Source: Corydoras sp. C115 (lineage: Eukaryota; Chordata; Actinopteri; Siluriformes; Callichthyidae). Taken from it: 64,000 nt of DNA. The translations under genes and the position numbers were made by a program. How positions within the stretch are numbered: position 1 is the first letter of the stretch; each line of letters starts with the position of its first letter. The stretch spans positions 62,001 through 126,000 of the forward strand of contig JAFMOC010000424.1 of assembly GCA_019802505.1 (NCBI GenBank). The letters are read 5' to 3'. Below are positions 52,195 through 62,344 of this stretch, piece by piece. A model generated the notes under the pieces. The model did not search any database. It worked only from the letters and a program-made list of their open reading frames with translations, and was not told the origin of the DNA.

Positions 52195-52393
52195 ACGGCA
52201 CGGTGGCTTAGTGGTTTAGCATGTTCTCCTCCCAGCGCTGGGGATTCCCGGTTCGAATCCCCATCTGGGTGGAGTTCCCATGTTCTCCCCGTGTCCGCGT
52301 GGGTTTCCTCCGGGTTCTCCGGTTTCCTCCCACAGTCCAAAAACATGGATCAAGTCAATTGAATTCTCCAAATTGCCCCATATAGTGTGTGTG
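52195..52393 (+). mobile_element. S1 SINE-like repeat, 5' half (split by the gypsy element)
   Basis: GGCACGGTGGCTTAGTGG head, box B GGTTCGAATCC at 52249-52259, interrupted after CATATAGTGTGTGTGTG. The 3' half resumes at 58959 with TGTGCCCAGTG. Confidence 0.95.
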
Positions 52394-53241
52394 TGTAGCC
52401 CCCCCATAAGTTCAGCTTCATCATATGCGTTACGAGAACATTACGTTCAATCTGATCTGATGGTGTGAGATGTATATGTATTGGCCAGTAGGGGGCGATC
52501 GGCGGAAACCGCACCAGTGTCTAACGGTCTGACCGGCAGAAGATGTCGGTCAGTACCGGAGATAGTGGATGGTGGGTAGCATGACAGATTGGCTCCTATG
52601 ACCTGCTGTTTGCTGTGTTTTGCAGGTAAGCTGGGTAATAGTGTTAATATATAAATGAGAATTGGCCGTAGTGACGTTGATAATGACCTACGGGATGTGT
52701 GATGAGGATGAAGGATTAAATATGATGTTAGACTGCGCCTCGTGCACGGCCGTGGAGCACATGTAGTTATACACGTGGTTTTGTTAGTAAGTTGGGGAAA
52801 GTCGGTATTAATTGTTTTTTGTTTGAAGCTGCACTTTATCTTTTCGGTTAATGAAAGAAACATAAAGATGGTTACTGTTCATTTCATTAAAATATACTAG
52901 AAAAGAATTATGTTAAAAGGGTATCCATTTAAACGGATTTAGTGAGCTCAGAAGTTCGAGGGCATGTATAAATGAAACGGTTCAAGTGCAGAGACATTGA
53001 TGCAGTGGGTTGGGATAGGGATTGTTTAAAGAATACTGTTCCATTATTTGATATTGTAATGTAAACGTATTGCATTCACTGTTGTTGAGAAGAAGTCGGT
53101 CAGTACCGGAGATAGTGGATGGTGGGTAGCATGACCGATTGGCTCCTATGACCTGCTGTTTACTGTGTTTTGCAGTGTGTACTTAAACAATAAATATGTT
53201 ATACCAAAAATGAGTTGGCCCCTCATTTAAAGGGTGTAACA
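52394..53241 (+). mobile_element. 5' LTR of a Ty3/gypsy-type element (848 bp)
   Basis: Starts TGTAGCCCCCCC and ends GGGTGTAACA. An 85-bp segment (GTCGGTCAGTACCGGAG to TGTTTTGCAG) occurs twice, at 52541-52625 and 53091-53175, around 465 bp absent from the 287-bp 3' LTR. The flanking TGTG (52390-52393) is repeated after the 3' LTR. Confidence 0.92.
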
Positions 53242-53270
53242 TATTTTGGCGAGCCAGCCAGGAGGAGGTG
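53242..53270 (+). other. Candidate primer binding site
   Basis: TGGCGAGCCAGCCAGGAGG starts 5 bases after the 5' LTR. TGG at the start fits pairing with a tRNA CCA end. The tRNA is not identified. Confidence 0.5.
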
Positions 53271-53347
53271 CTGGTGAATCAACACATCACCAAAAACTCC
53301 TTCCTTCCCAAGAGACGAACCGAAAAATAAATAAATATGGAAGTAAT

Positions 53348-54166
53348 TAGGGCTGTATTCAACTAAGGTTTTTCATAGTCGAATCTGATGCGTCAGATTT
53401 TCCCTATAGTCAACTGATAGTCGAATCAGTTAAAATTTCACCACAAGATGGCGCTATAAGCGTGTTTTTTTTTTACGATTTTTTTTTATATTTTACATGT
53501 TTTTCTAGAGCACCGTAAATGGGTTAAAGCGCACACATCATTAAAATATATATATTAACAGAAATTAGGATGTGTAACAATCACCTGCGGCAGCTGTCTC
53601 TCGTTTGCTTTCTGATTATCTCACTTGGGTGATTGGTTGGGTTAGTGCACGTCTTTAATTTGTGGTTACCTTACCCGATGTTGCTTTGTTCGTTTACCCC
53701 CTTTCTGTTGGTGCTTCGGCACCACTTTTTAAATAAATTCTAGTTTTGGTTTTTATCCCGGTGTTCCAGTTTTTCTCCATCAGCATTTCTGCCACGGTGT
53801 GTTATTGCGCATTCGTTCCGCGCAGGTCGCACTAGTGGGAGCGTCTCCCTCTGTTTAGACCGGCTGACGCTGTGGCTTACGCGTAGCCGGATCCCGGGAG
53901 ACGCTCATGCGCGAGCGGCGTTCGCGATTTCCCCGCGGAGCCGCTCATCTCCGGGGAAAGACAGACATTTGTGACAGGATGATTTTATTTGACAAAAGGC
54001 TATATATATAACGAAAACAAAGACATTTCATGTAAAAACTAATGCTTAGCAGCAGCAATGGGCGCCCCCATGTGATCAAAATGGTACATTCGACTATGAG
54101 GTTCATAGTCGACTACGGTTCTCCGAATCGAATCGTCGAATCAGCGAATATTGCAGCTCACCCTTA
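53348..54166 (+). mobile_element. hAT-like MITE inside the gypsy leader, itself interrupted
   Basis: Ends TAGGGCTGTATTC and GCTCACCCTTA with a perfect 8-bp duplication GAAGTAAT (53340-53347 and 54167-54174). Without the inserted solo LTR and its duplication it is about 410 bp, as the copy at 38924-39331. Confidence 0.95.
53573..53976 (+). mobile_element. Solo LTR of another retroelement, inside the MITE
   Basis: 404 bp, TGTAACAATC to TTTGTGACA, flanked by GGATG at 53568-53572 and 53977-53981. AAATAAA lies in the second half. No internal coding sequence remains. Confidence 0.88.
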
Positions 54167-54225
54167 GAAGTAATACAGCTTCTGCGCGATCAGTGCAGCC
54201 TGAACTACCCCGATCTTCTTTGATT

Positions 54226-54363
54226 GCAGTTTATTGAGGTTTTGATTTTTTACAGATCAGCTCAGAAACAAAACGTTTAAACGACACAACGTCACAGTTA
54301 TCACTATAGTAACAAGGTTTAGTAAACGAACAAACATTCAAATCCAATTTAAAGCCTTTAAAC
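54226..54363 (-). repeat. Antisense copy of the coiled-coil gene's 3' UTR end in the gypsy leader
   Basis: Reverse complement of 48641-48776. It ends directly before the open gag frame, so the region where a gag start codon would be expected is host-like sequence. Confidence 0.9.
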
Positions 54364-55680
54364 TTGTGGCAGCTGGAGAGAGATCCTCTTGTGGATGTCT
54401 GTAGGCGGTTGAAGTGTTCCGGCCTGGACAGCAGCGAATCTCAAAACAAGAACAAGAGAACACTCATCAGGTTAGCAGAGGACATGTTCGATGAAATAGA
54501 GGAAAATGAAGAAGAGAAAGTAGCGGAACAGTGTTATAGAGACATAGCTATATATATTCAGAGGCTGACTGGAGAAAAATGTCAGTCAGAAGTGGAAACC
54601 CCAGTTAAAGTGTGTGCACCTCAGAAGGATCCCGAGGATGCCATGTCAGTTCAGTCTATCATCTATCCATCCGAAACCCGACCAGGGCCAACACGAGCCC
54701 TGCAGGAGGTAACGTTGAGGAGGGAGTTTAAAATCTCTGGGCAGATTGGGGAAAGTGGGCAGAAGGATAAGTTGTCCTACCTGAGTTTAGTCCGCCAGAT
54801 CGAAAATGGGGTGGAAAAGGGACACTTAGAGACTGAAATAGTTGAAGCAGTAATTAGAGCCTGTGGTCCGGGAATGCCCCTAAGAGACATGTTGGAGATT
54901 AAACGTGGGCTCTCACTTAGCAAATTGCTCACTATATTGAAGGGACACTACCGAGAAGACAGCCCCACTGAACTTTACCACCAGCTTCTCAATATCTCCC
55001 AAGAACCCAAAGAAACTGCTCTAAATTTTGTATTTCGGGGCATCGAACTCAAAGAGAAACTGTTATGGAAAGCAGCCAATGGGGAGACTGATGAACTGCA
55101 CAGCCGAGCCATCATTCAGCGCAAGTTCCTCCGCTCAATTGAAACTGGACTGCTTAGTGACTCTATTAAGTATCAGTTACTGCCTTCCCTGAGTGACATG
55201 ACCATAACAGATGAAGAATTGATTGAGAAAGTCAACGAAGCTTCAAAGCTGGAAAAGGAAAGATCGGAGAAACGGAAAAGGTCCACTACAACCAAGATTC
55301 CCAAGGTACAAGAGCTCCAAGCAGAATGTCAGGCTTCCCTGACACCCGTTCAGAACCACTCAAAACCCAAAGAGTCCCTCACTGCAATGGACATGAAAAC
55401 AGTGAAAATCAAAGACACTAAACTAGACACGCAGCAGATCATAGAAGAGCTCCGCCAGGAAATGAAAGAAATGTTTCGGGCTGTAGTTGAAGCGAGCCCC
55501 CCCATCAGGGTGCCCACACCAAGACAAAAGGGTTGTAAAAAATGCAGAGAAGAGGGGAAAGGAGATAACTGTAGGCACTGTTTTAAATGTGGTAGAGAGG
55601 GCCACTACTCTCGTGGGTGCCGAGCACCAAGACTGTTGATGGGAAACGGGGAGGGACTACTGGGATGGGACCAGCAGTAG
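54364..55680 (+). CDS. Gypsy-type gag polyprotein, 5' end uncertain
   Basis: Capsid and nucleocapsid precursor of an LTR retrotransposon. The open frame begins at a TTG; the first ATG is near 54484. The central part is a helical gag-like region (residues ~110-290). A Cys-rich end includes a CX2CX4HX4C zinc knuckle (CFKCGREGHYSRGC, about 55579-55620). The next frame (protease) overlaps its last 64 bases in the -1 frame, the usual gag-pol arrangement. The true start is unclear because the antisense 3' UTR copy abuts it. Confidence 0.8.
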   Translation: MWQLERDPLVDVCRRLKCSGLDSSESQNKNKRTLIRLAEDMFDEIEENEEEKVAEQCYRDIAIYIQRLTGEKCQSEVETPVKVCAPQKDPEDAMSVQSIIYPSETRPGPTRALQEVTLRREFKISGQIGESGQKDKLSYLSLVRQIENGVEKGHLETEIVEAVIRACGPGMPLRDMLEIKRGLSLSKLLTILKGHYREDSPTELYHQLLNISQEPKETALNFVFRGIELKEKLLWKAANGETDELHSRAIIQRKFLRSIETGLLSDSIKYQLLPSLSDMTITDEELIEKVNEASKLEKERSEKRKRSTTTKIPKVQELQAECQASLTPVQNHSKPKESLTAMDMKTVKIKDTKLDTQQIIEELRQEMKEMFRAVVEASPPIRVPTPRQKGCKKCREEGKGDNCRHCFKCGREGHYSRGCRAPRLLMGNGEGLLGWDQQ

Positions 55681-56300
55681 TCCAGAACCAACGGTCCCAT
55701 AACGAACAGCCAAGCTCATCATCATCCTCCAGTGAAGTGCCAGCTACCAACCTATCGGCTGTAACTGAAGTGCGCTATCTACCCCCTCAATGCAAGTCAA
55801 GATTAGTAAGCCTGGTTGGAAACCGCTGTACTGTGAACTGTTATATGGATAATCATCCAGTCAAAGTGTTGTGGGACTCAGGAGCACAGTCCAGCATTGT
55901 AAATGAAAACAGGTGGCAGAACCACCTTCCACACACGGTGGTTAGACCCGTTTCAGAACTGCTAGAGGATGAGACACTCACAGTGTTTGCTGCCAACAAC
56001 ACTCCCATTCCCTACATTGGATGGATAGAAGTAAGCTTCAAACTAGACAGTAACTCAGCCCCGACCAGTGAACTTCGAGTACCAATCTTAGTATCCAGTG
56101 ATCCAGCTGTGGCCAGTGAACCTATAATCGGCTATAACGTTATTGAAGTAGTTGTTAATGGGGAAGGTGTGACGACTAAAGACAGAAGAAAACAACTTAC
56201 ACATTATGTAAGTAAAGCCTTCAAGATAACTGTACAGACTGCTCATCATTTTGTCACGCTTGTGCAGAACAACAGCAAAGACAGGTGTGGTAAGGACTGG
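55617..56300 (+). pseudogene. Gypsy pol, aspartic protease part
   Basis: LWDSGAQSSIV (about 55868-55900) is the retropepsin active-site motif DSGA. The frame then shifts: it ends at 56327, while pol sequence continues in another frame from about 56262. A small indel near 56260-56290 breaks pol. Confidence 0.8.
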
Positions 56301-58017
56301 AGTAAAAAGTGTGCCGTTACCAGCTAATCAAGTCACCACAGTATATGCATGGGCACATGTGGCTCCACACGCTGGGGGTCAAGACATGATTTTTCTAGCT
56401 GATATGACTGACCCACCACCAAAGGGCGTTGTGGTCAATGATGTATTGGTGCAAATCCCAGACAGGAAAGTGCCATATGTGCCAATTCAAGTGACTAACA
56501 CCACAGACCACATCATTTATTTAAGGAGTCGTGAAGTGATTGGACACCTTGATCCAATAAAGACGGTATATGCAGCAGACAAAAGTAAATGTCAAGAGGA
56601 CAAAAAGAGCGCAGCGGCAAGGTCACAGAGGAACGCACAGTCAAACGAGATCCATCAGAGACCAAAGTCATGGGATCCTCCAGTGGATCTCCAACACCTG
56701 ACAGCAAGTCAACAGGCAGCAGTGAAGAGGATGCTGCGGGAGCAATGTGAAGCATTCAAATATGACAGTGATGATGTAGGCTGTATCCCATCCCATAAAA
56801 TGAAGATCACCCTTAAAGACACCAGCCCTGTAAAGAAAACCTACATGTCTGTCCCAAAACCCCTTCACAAGGAAGTGAAAGAGTATCTGCAAGACCTGCT
56901 TAACAAAGGGTGGATCACACCATCACCAAAGTGGGGTACAAAGTGGGGTACTTTAGTTCCTAAAGCTTATCGTTCCTTGGTGTTCAAAGAGCTTCACCAA
57001 GACATGGGCCACTTGGGAGTAGAAAGGACACTCGACCTGATTAGAGAGAGATTCTATTGGCCTCAGATGGCGCAAGAAGTTGAACACTTTGTGACTAACG
57101 TATGTGAGTGCCTTAAGAAGAAGAAGCCGAGTAAGCAGACCTGTGCACCTTTGATCCCGATCCAGTCCACTTACACTTTTCAACTGGTTTCCATAGACTT
57201 CCTCCACCTGGAAAAGTGTAAGCAGGGCTATGACTATATATTAGTGGTCATAGATCACTTCACCAGGTTCGCCCAAGCTTACCCGACAAGGAACAAAGCA
57301 GCTAAAACGGTCGCTGACAAGATTTTCAAGGACTTTGCACTCAAGTTCGGCTTTCCAACGAGGCTTCACCACGACATGGGCAAGGAGTTTGATAACAAAC
57401 TGATGAAAAGATTAAAAGAACTCTCAGGTGTCCAGGGCTCCCACACAACAGCTTACCACCCACAAGGTAACGGACAGGTGGAGAGATTCAACCGTACGCT
57501 GTTGTCTATGTTACGGACCCTGGAAAACAAGGAGAAGGACGATTGGAAAGAGTCACTGGCTAAAGTTGTCCATGCGTACAACTGTACGAAGTGCGAAGCA
57601 ACGGGATACGCCCCATATTACCTCATTTTCGGCCGGTCCCCACGCCTGCCCATTGACCTGCTCTTCAGGCTAAGAGAAGATGAAACTTATATGGATTATA
57701 ATGATTATGTGAGTTGTTGGAAACGGAGAATGCAGGAGGCTTACACTGTGGCTTCTGAAACAGCTAACAAAGAGGCGGCAAGAGGGAAAGCGTATTATGA
57801 CAGGAGAGTCAAAGGGAGAGATCTTCAGCCGGGTGACAGAGTGCTCCTTAGAAACTTGACTCACAGAGGTGGACCCGCAAAGATTCAGTCCTACTGGGAG
57901 AACCAAATCTACAAAGTGATGGGGAGAAAAACAGATGACAGCCCAGTGTATAGGATCTGCCCTGAAACTGGTCCTGGAAAAGAAAAGGTGGTACACAGGA
58001 ATCTCCTACTGCCATGA
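56260..58017 (+). pseudogene. Gypsy pol remainder: RT start and integrase, with the reverse transcriptase and RNase H deleted
   Basis: The frame holds the linker, the first residues of reverse transcriptase (about 56800-56940), then jumps at a direct repeat AAAGTGGGGTAC (56930-56953) straight into the pre-integrase zinc region (HQDMGHLGVERT). Integrase shows VSIDFLHLEK, HHDMGKEF and NGQVERFNR, the D,D,E catalytic set, and a GPY/F-like end. Roughly the whole RT and RNase H are missing, so it cannot copy itself. A TGA at 58015-58017 interrupts a frame that stays open to 58605. Confidence 0.88.
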
Positions 58018-58605
58018 GACTTCCTACCCCTTGAGAATCCACCAGCACAGACCGTTCAGCACCAAAAGGACTCAGCTTCTACCCGAAAAAAATGTAAACG
58101 TCCGAGTACACAGCAGCAGCTGCCAGGAAATGACGACACATCGGACGATGACTTCGCCGACACATACCAGTGGTACCTCCGGCCTATTCCAGGGAGACGA
58201 CAGAGACCGATTTCACTTAACCCTTTGGCCGAGCCATTCCAACCTGAACCAAGACTTCATATTCCAGAAGAGGATTTGCCACTACAAAGTGAAGAGGATT
58301 TGCCACTACAAAGTGAAGAGGATTTGCCACTACAGAGCGAAGAAACGAGACACAATCAGAGTCAGAGCCCTGGCAGTGACCTTGAAAGGTCAGGAAAAAG
58401 GGATGGGGTAATGGACATTCCAGTTTCAAATAGTGGTGAGACTAGCTCTGAGAGACAGCGACCCAAAAGACAAAGCCAGAAACCAAGGGTGTTGAGTTAT
58501 GACACTCTAGGTCAGCCGACTTTGGTTCAGAGAGATAATAAAGTGACCAAGACTCAGGTTATTGAGAGTAATGTCTTCTGGAGACCATGGACTGAACGGT
58601 ATTGA
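58018..58605 (+). pseudogene. Gypsy pol C-terminal tail after a premature stop
   Basis: Same frame as the integrase part. Three copies of an 8-residue repeat (EDLPLQSE; 24 bp) lie at 58270-58343. It is likely the natural end of pol, cut off by the TGA at 58015. Confidence 0.6.
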
Positions 58606-58660
58606 ACCTAGGGGGGTAAATGGACGTTGCAACTAGAAATGTCAGGAGACATTTAAATTT

Positions 58661-58671
58661 GTGGGGGAGAG
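58661..58671 (+). other. Polypurine tract
   Basis: GTGGGGGAGAG immediately before the 3' LTR. Confidence 0.7.
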
Positions 58672-58958
58672 TGTAGCCCCCCCATAAGTTCAGCTTCATC
58701 ATATACATTACGTTCAATCTGATCTGATGGTGTGAGATGTATATGTATTGGCCAGTAGGGGGCGATCGGCGGAAACCGCACCAGTGTCTAACGGTCTGAC
58801 CGGCAGAAGAAGTCGGTCAGTACCGGAGATAGTGGATGGTGGGTAGCATGACCGATTGGCTCCTATGACCTGCTGTTTGCTGTGTTTTGCAGTGTGTACT
58901 TAAACAATAAATATGTTATACCAATGATGAGTTGGCCCCTCATTTTAAGGGTGTAACA
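58672..58958 (+). mobile_element. 3' LTR of the gypsy element (287 bp)
   Basis: TGTAGCCCCCCC to GGGTGTAACA, with AATAAATA at 58905-58912, followed by the target duplication TGTG (58959-58962). Shorter than the 5' LTR by about 560 bp. Confidence 0.92.
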
Positions 58959-59101
58959 TGTGCCCAGTGATAGATTGGTGTCCTGTCCTGGGTGTATCTG
59001 CCCAGCGCCCGAAACGTTCTCCCCTGGATGGACATGGGGAACCCCCCCCCCCCACCCTGCGACCCTAATAGAGGATAAAGCAGAAGATAATGGATGGATG
59101 G
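58959..59101 (+). mobile_element. S1 SINE-like repeat, 3' half (split by the gypsy element)
   Basis: Continues the 52195-52393 half: TGTGCCCAGTGATAGATTGG to tail GATGGATGGAC. Confidence 0.93.
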
Positions 59102-59112
59102 ACTCCTTGATC

Positions 59113-59169
59113 CACAATGTAGGGAGGCAGAGGAGAACATGCCAAACCACTAAGCCACTGTGCCATCCA
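59113..59169 (-). mobile_element. S1 SINE-like head fragment, minus orientation
   Basis: GAGGAGAACATGCC and CCACTAAGCCACTGTGCC only. Confidence 0.65.
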
Positions 59170-59195
59170 TATTTTTTGATTGTTAGTTTAATTTG

Positions 59196-59551
59196 GAGGG
59201 CGGCACGGTGTCTTAGTGGTTTAGCATGTTCTCCTCTCAGCACTAGGGATTCACGGTTCGAATCCCCATCTGGGTGGAGTTTCTATGTTCTCCCCGTGTC
59301 CGTGTGGGTTTCCTCCGGGTTCTCCGGTTTCCTACCACAGTCCAAAAAACATGGATCAAGGTCAATTGAATTCTCCAAATTGCCCCATATGGAGTATGTG
59401 TGTGAGTGAGTGTGTGCCCAGTGATGGATTGCCCCCTGTCCTGGGTGTATCTGCCCAGCGCCCGAAACGTTCTCCCCTGGATGGGCATGGGGGACCCCCC
59501 CCCCCCCCCCCGCGACCCTAATAGTGGTTAAAGGGGAAGATAATGGATGAA
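59196..59551 (+). mobile_element. S1 SINE-like repeat, complete
   Basis: GGGCGGCACGGTGTCTTAGTG head, box B GGTTCGAATCC, C run at 59494-59510, tail ATAATGGATGAAT. Confidence 0.9.
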
Positions 59552-59809
59552 TTTGGTTCTTTATCCATCTGTTTGGGCTTCTGCTTGACCTTCAGTCACA
59601 TGACACAAAACGCATGTTGTTACAGGAAAATAAAACATCCAGCCAATGAAAACAAACCTGAAAATAAATAAATAAATAAAACAAACAAACGGTGGACCGG
59701 CGGTCGGAAAAGTGGTCAGTGCTCCGGGTTCGAACCCGCCGTCTGTTGAATGTTAATCAAATGTGCTCCTCTGACGGTGCGACCTGTTTATTTAAGCTGC
59801 AGTGCAAAT

Positions 59810-59977
59810 GCATATTGAGTCCTATCCCTGCAGAACTCCACCCTCTGAAAAAAGGGGGTTAAACTGTCCTATTTTAAGGAACGGCGTGTCCAATCTCTCT
59901 CCATTCGTCTCCGAAGCCCTTTGTCATCGACACCAGACTCCTGATTTCATCTCAAACTCCTCCAGACCTCCAGAAAG
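59810..59977 (+). promoter_or_regulatory. Damaged promoter and 5' noncoding exon of the 61115 pseudogene
   Basis: Third copy of the duplicated block. Compared with 49660-49874 it lacks the TATA box and the first ~30 bp of the exon (the GTTCTATCGAGCC part), joining GAAAAAAGGGGG directly to TTAAACTGTCC. The exon still ends CTCCAGAAAG before GTGAGC. Confidence 0.6.
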
Positions 59978-60214
59978 GTGAGCTCTCCACCATGACTCCA
60001 TGTATTGATTATTGATCGGCAGCCTGATCTGTGATTGATCAGTGGAATCATAGAGGACATAATGAGGTCTAATGAGGACGAACCCTACAGGAGCCTCACA
60101 AACTCCATCTAACAAAACAACGGGTCACGTTAACGTCCTCCACCAACAAACCTCATCATCCACCTCACCTTACACCAACTGTGTGTCTCACATACGTCTC
60201 ACATTCAAGCTGCT

Positions 60215-60282
60215 ATATTATTTATATTTATATTTATATTTATATTTATATTTATATTTATATTTATATTTATATTCTATAT
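60215..60282 (+). repeat. (TATTTA)n microsatellite
   Basis: About ten hexanucleotide units. Confidence 0.95.
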
Positions 60283-60333
60283 ATTTCTAACGTATCTACA
60301 TTTTATATTTTTATAAAAATTTAATTACATATA

Positions 60334-60689
60334 ACTGGCACGGTCGCTTAGTCGTTTAGCATGTTCTCCTCTCAGCACTAGGGATTCCCGGTTGGAATCC
60401 CAATCTGGGTGGAGTTTCCATGTTCTCCCCGTGTCCGCGTGGGTTTCCTCCGGGTTCTCCGGTTTCCTCCCACAGTCCAAAAAACATGGATCAAGGTCAA
60501 TTGATTCTCCAAATCAAAAACCCCATATGGAGTGTGTCTGTGTGAGTGAGTGTGTGTCCAGTGATAGGTTGCCCCCCCTGTCCTGGGTGTATTTGCCCAG
60601 CGCCCGAAACGATCTCCCCTGGATGGGCATGGGGAAACCCCCCCCCCCTCGACCCTAATAGAGGATAAAGCGGAAGATAATGGATGGAT
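60334..60689 (+). mobile_element. S1 SINE-like repeat
   Basis: GGCACGGTCGCTTAGTCG head, box B variant GGTTGGAATCC, tail ATAATGGATGGAT; followed at once by a second copy. Confidence 0.88.
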
Positions 60690-61025
60690 CTTCTCAGCAC
60701 TGGGGATTTCCGGTTGGAATCCCAATCTGGTTGGAGTTTGCATGTTCTCCTCGTGTCCACGTGGGTTTCCTCCGGGTTCTCCGGTTTCCTCCCATAGTCC
60801 CAAAAAACATGGATCAAGGTCAATTGAATTCTCCAAATTGCCCCATATAGAGTGTGTGTGTGTGAGTGTGAGTTAGTGTCAGCCCAGCGATAGATTGCCG
60901 TCCTGTCCTGGGTGTATCTGCCCAGCGCCTGAAACGTTCTCCCCTAGATGAGCATGGGGAACCCCCCCCCCCCCCCCGCAAGCCTAGTAGAGAATAAAGT
61001 GGAAGATGATGGATGGATGGATGAT
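60690..61025 (+). mobile_element. S1 SINE-like repeat, head-truncated, in tandem with the previous copy
   Basis: Starts TTCTCAGCACTGGGG, with the same GGTTGGAATCC box-B variant as the preceding copy. Tail GATGGATGGATGGATG. Confidence 0.88.
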
Positions 61026-61114
61026 AGAGGATATAATGAGTTATAATGAGTATTACTCTACAGACGTCTCATACGTTCTGGTTTCCTCTCCTCAGCTCGT
61101 TGGTGACACAGACC

Positions 61115-61952
61115 ATGGAGAACATGACAAACTCCACATCTCCTGCAGCTGATGGTCTCTGGAACTCGCTGTTCGTACCTTTCATCATCGTCTGCACCCT
61201 CGCGCTGACCGTGTCTCTACCCCTCAACATCTATGTGATTCGGCTGATCAGATCCGGAGCGGGATCCGGAGTCGCGTCCGAGTTCTTCACCTTGAACCTG
61301 TCCGTGTGCGAGGTCATCTTTGGTGTTACCATGATCCCCAATGTAGTCTACGCCTTGAATCATGTGACTAACGAGCCTTTGTATTATTTTCTTGTATTTT
61401 TCGCCAACATGTATTTTAACGCACGGCCCTTCTTTCAGTGCTGTATCTGTGTGGAGCGTTACGTGGCCGTGGCCTATCCCGTCATCTTCCTAAAATACAA
61501 ACCCCTGCGATATCGGATGGCTGTTTTCGGCGCTGGCCTGGTTCATAGTGTCTGGACTCAGTGTGCTCTCTATGTTTTTGTCAGCTATCATCATGTTGTA
61601 CTGTGTGGTTCTGCCGGAGTACGTCCTGTATTTTTGCGTGATGCTGTTCTGCTCCGTGTCGCTGCTCAGAGCTCTGAAGGAACCCGGACCGGGAGAGAAG
61701 CTCAGCGAGCGGGACTCTGAGAGCAACCTCATGAAGAGACGAGCATTCTGGGTGATTCTGATCATCCTGGTCTTCATGGTTGTAGCGTATGGACCCGTCT
61801 TGGTGTATATCATGCTTTTCGCTCTTCTATCTGATTCCCAAAGATTCGATGGAAACACAATGTCCAACTACCTGCTGATCGGCGCGGGGCTGGTGCAGCC
61901 GTTTCTCTATCTCTACAGAGTCGGAAAACTTCCCTTCCTCCGGAGATTATAA
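61115..61952 (+). pseudogene. Group C rhodopsin-like 7TM receptor, broken by a 1-nt insertion
   Basis: Nearly identical to the 50877 gene. After TM3 and the second loop, the sequence CGGATGGCTG has one extra G at about 61520 compared with CGGATGCTG in the paralogue. The frame then runs off and stops at 61720 within the third loop, while the correct continuation (TM4 to TM7, ending RVGKLPFLRRL) is in the next frame to 61952. Total length is 838 nt, one more than the 837 of the intact copies. The acceptor (61095) and ATG are intact, but the promoter is damaged. Probably a pseudogene; an assembly error is the alternative. Confidence 0.8.
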
Positions 61953-62084
61953 TCCCGTTCCAGCTGATCCATCATTAATCCATCATTAATCCATCATTAA
62001 TCCATCATTAATGGCTGCTACTTTCTTTCTTAAATCTTAATTCAACAGATTGGACTCCTTGATTCACAATGTAGGGGGGGGGGT

Positions 62085-62283
62085 GTTTCGGGCGCTAGGC
62101 AGGTACACCCAGGACAGGACACCAACCTATCACTGGGCACACACTCATTCAGACACTCTATATGGGGCAATTTGGAGGCTTCACTTGACCTTGATCCATG
62201 TTTTTGGACTGTGGGAGGAAACCGGAGAACCCGGAGGAGACCCACACGGACACGGGGAGAACATGCAAACTCCATCTGCGTAA
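62085..62283 (-). mobile_element. S1 SINE-like repeat, truncated at both ends, minus orientation
   Basis: GTTTCGGGCGCTAGGCAGG to ACATGCAAACTCCATCTG; the head and tail are missing. Confidence 0.82.
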
Positions 62284-62344
62284 TCACAACGTCACAGAGA
62301 CCACCCGGCCAGGATGTCAAACCCAGATCTTATTGGTCGTGAGG

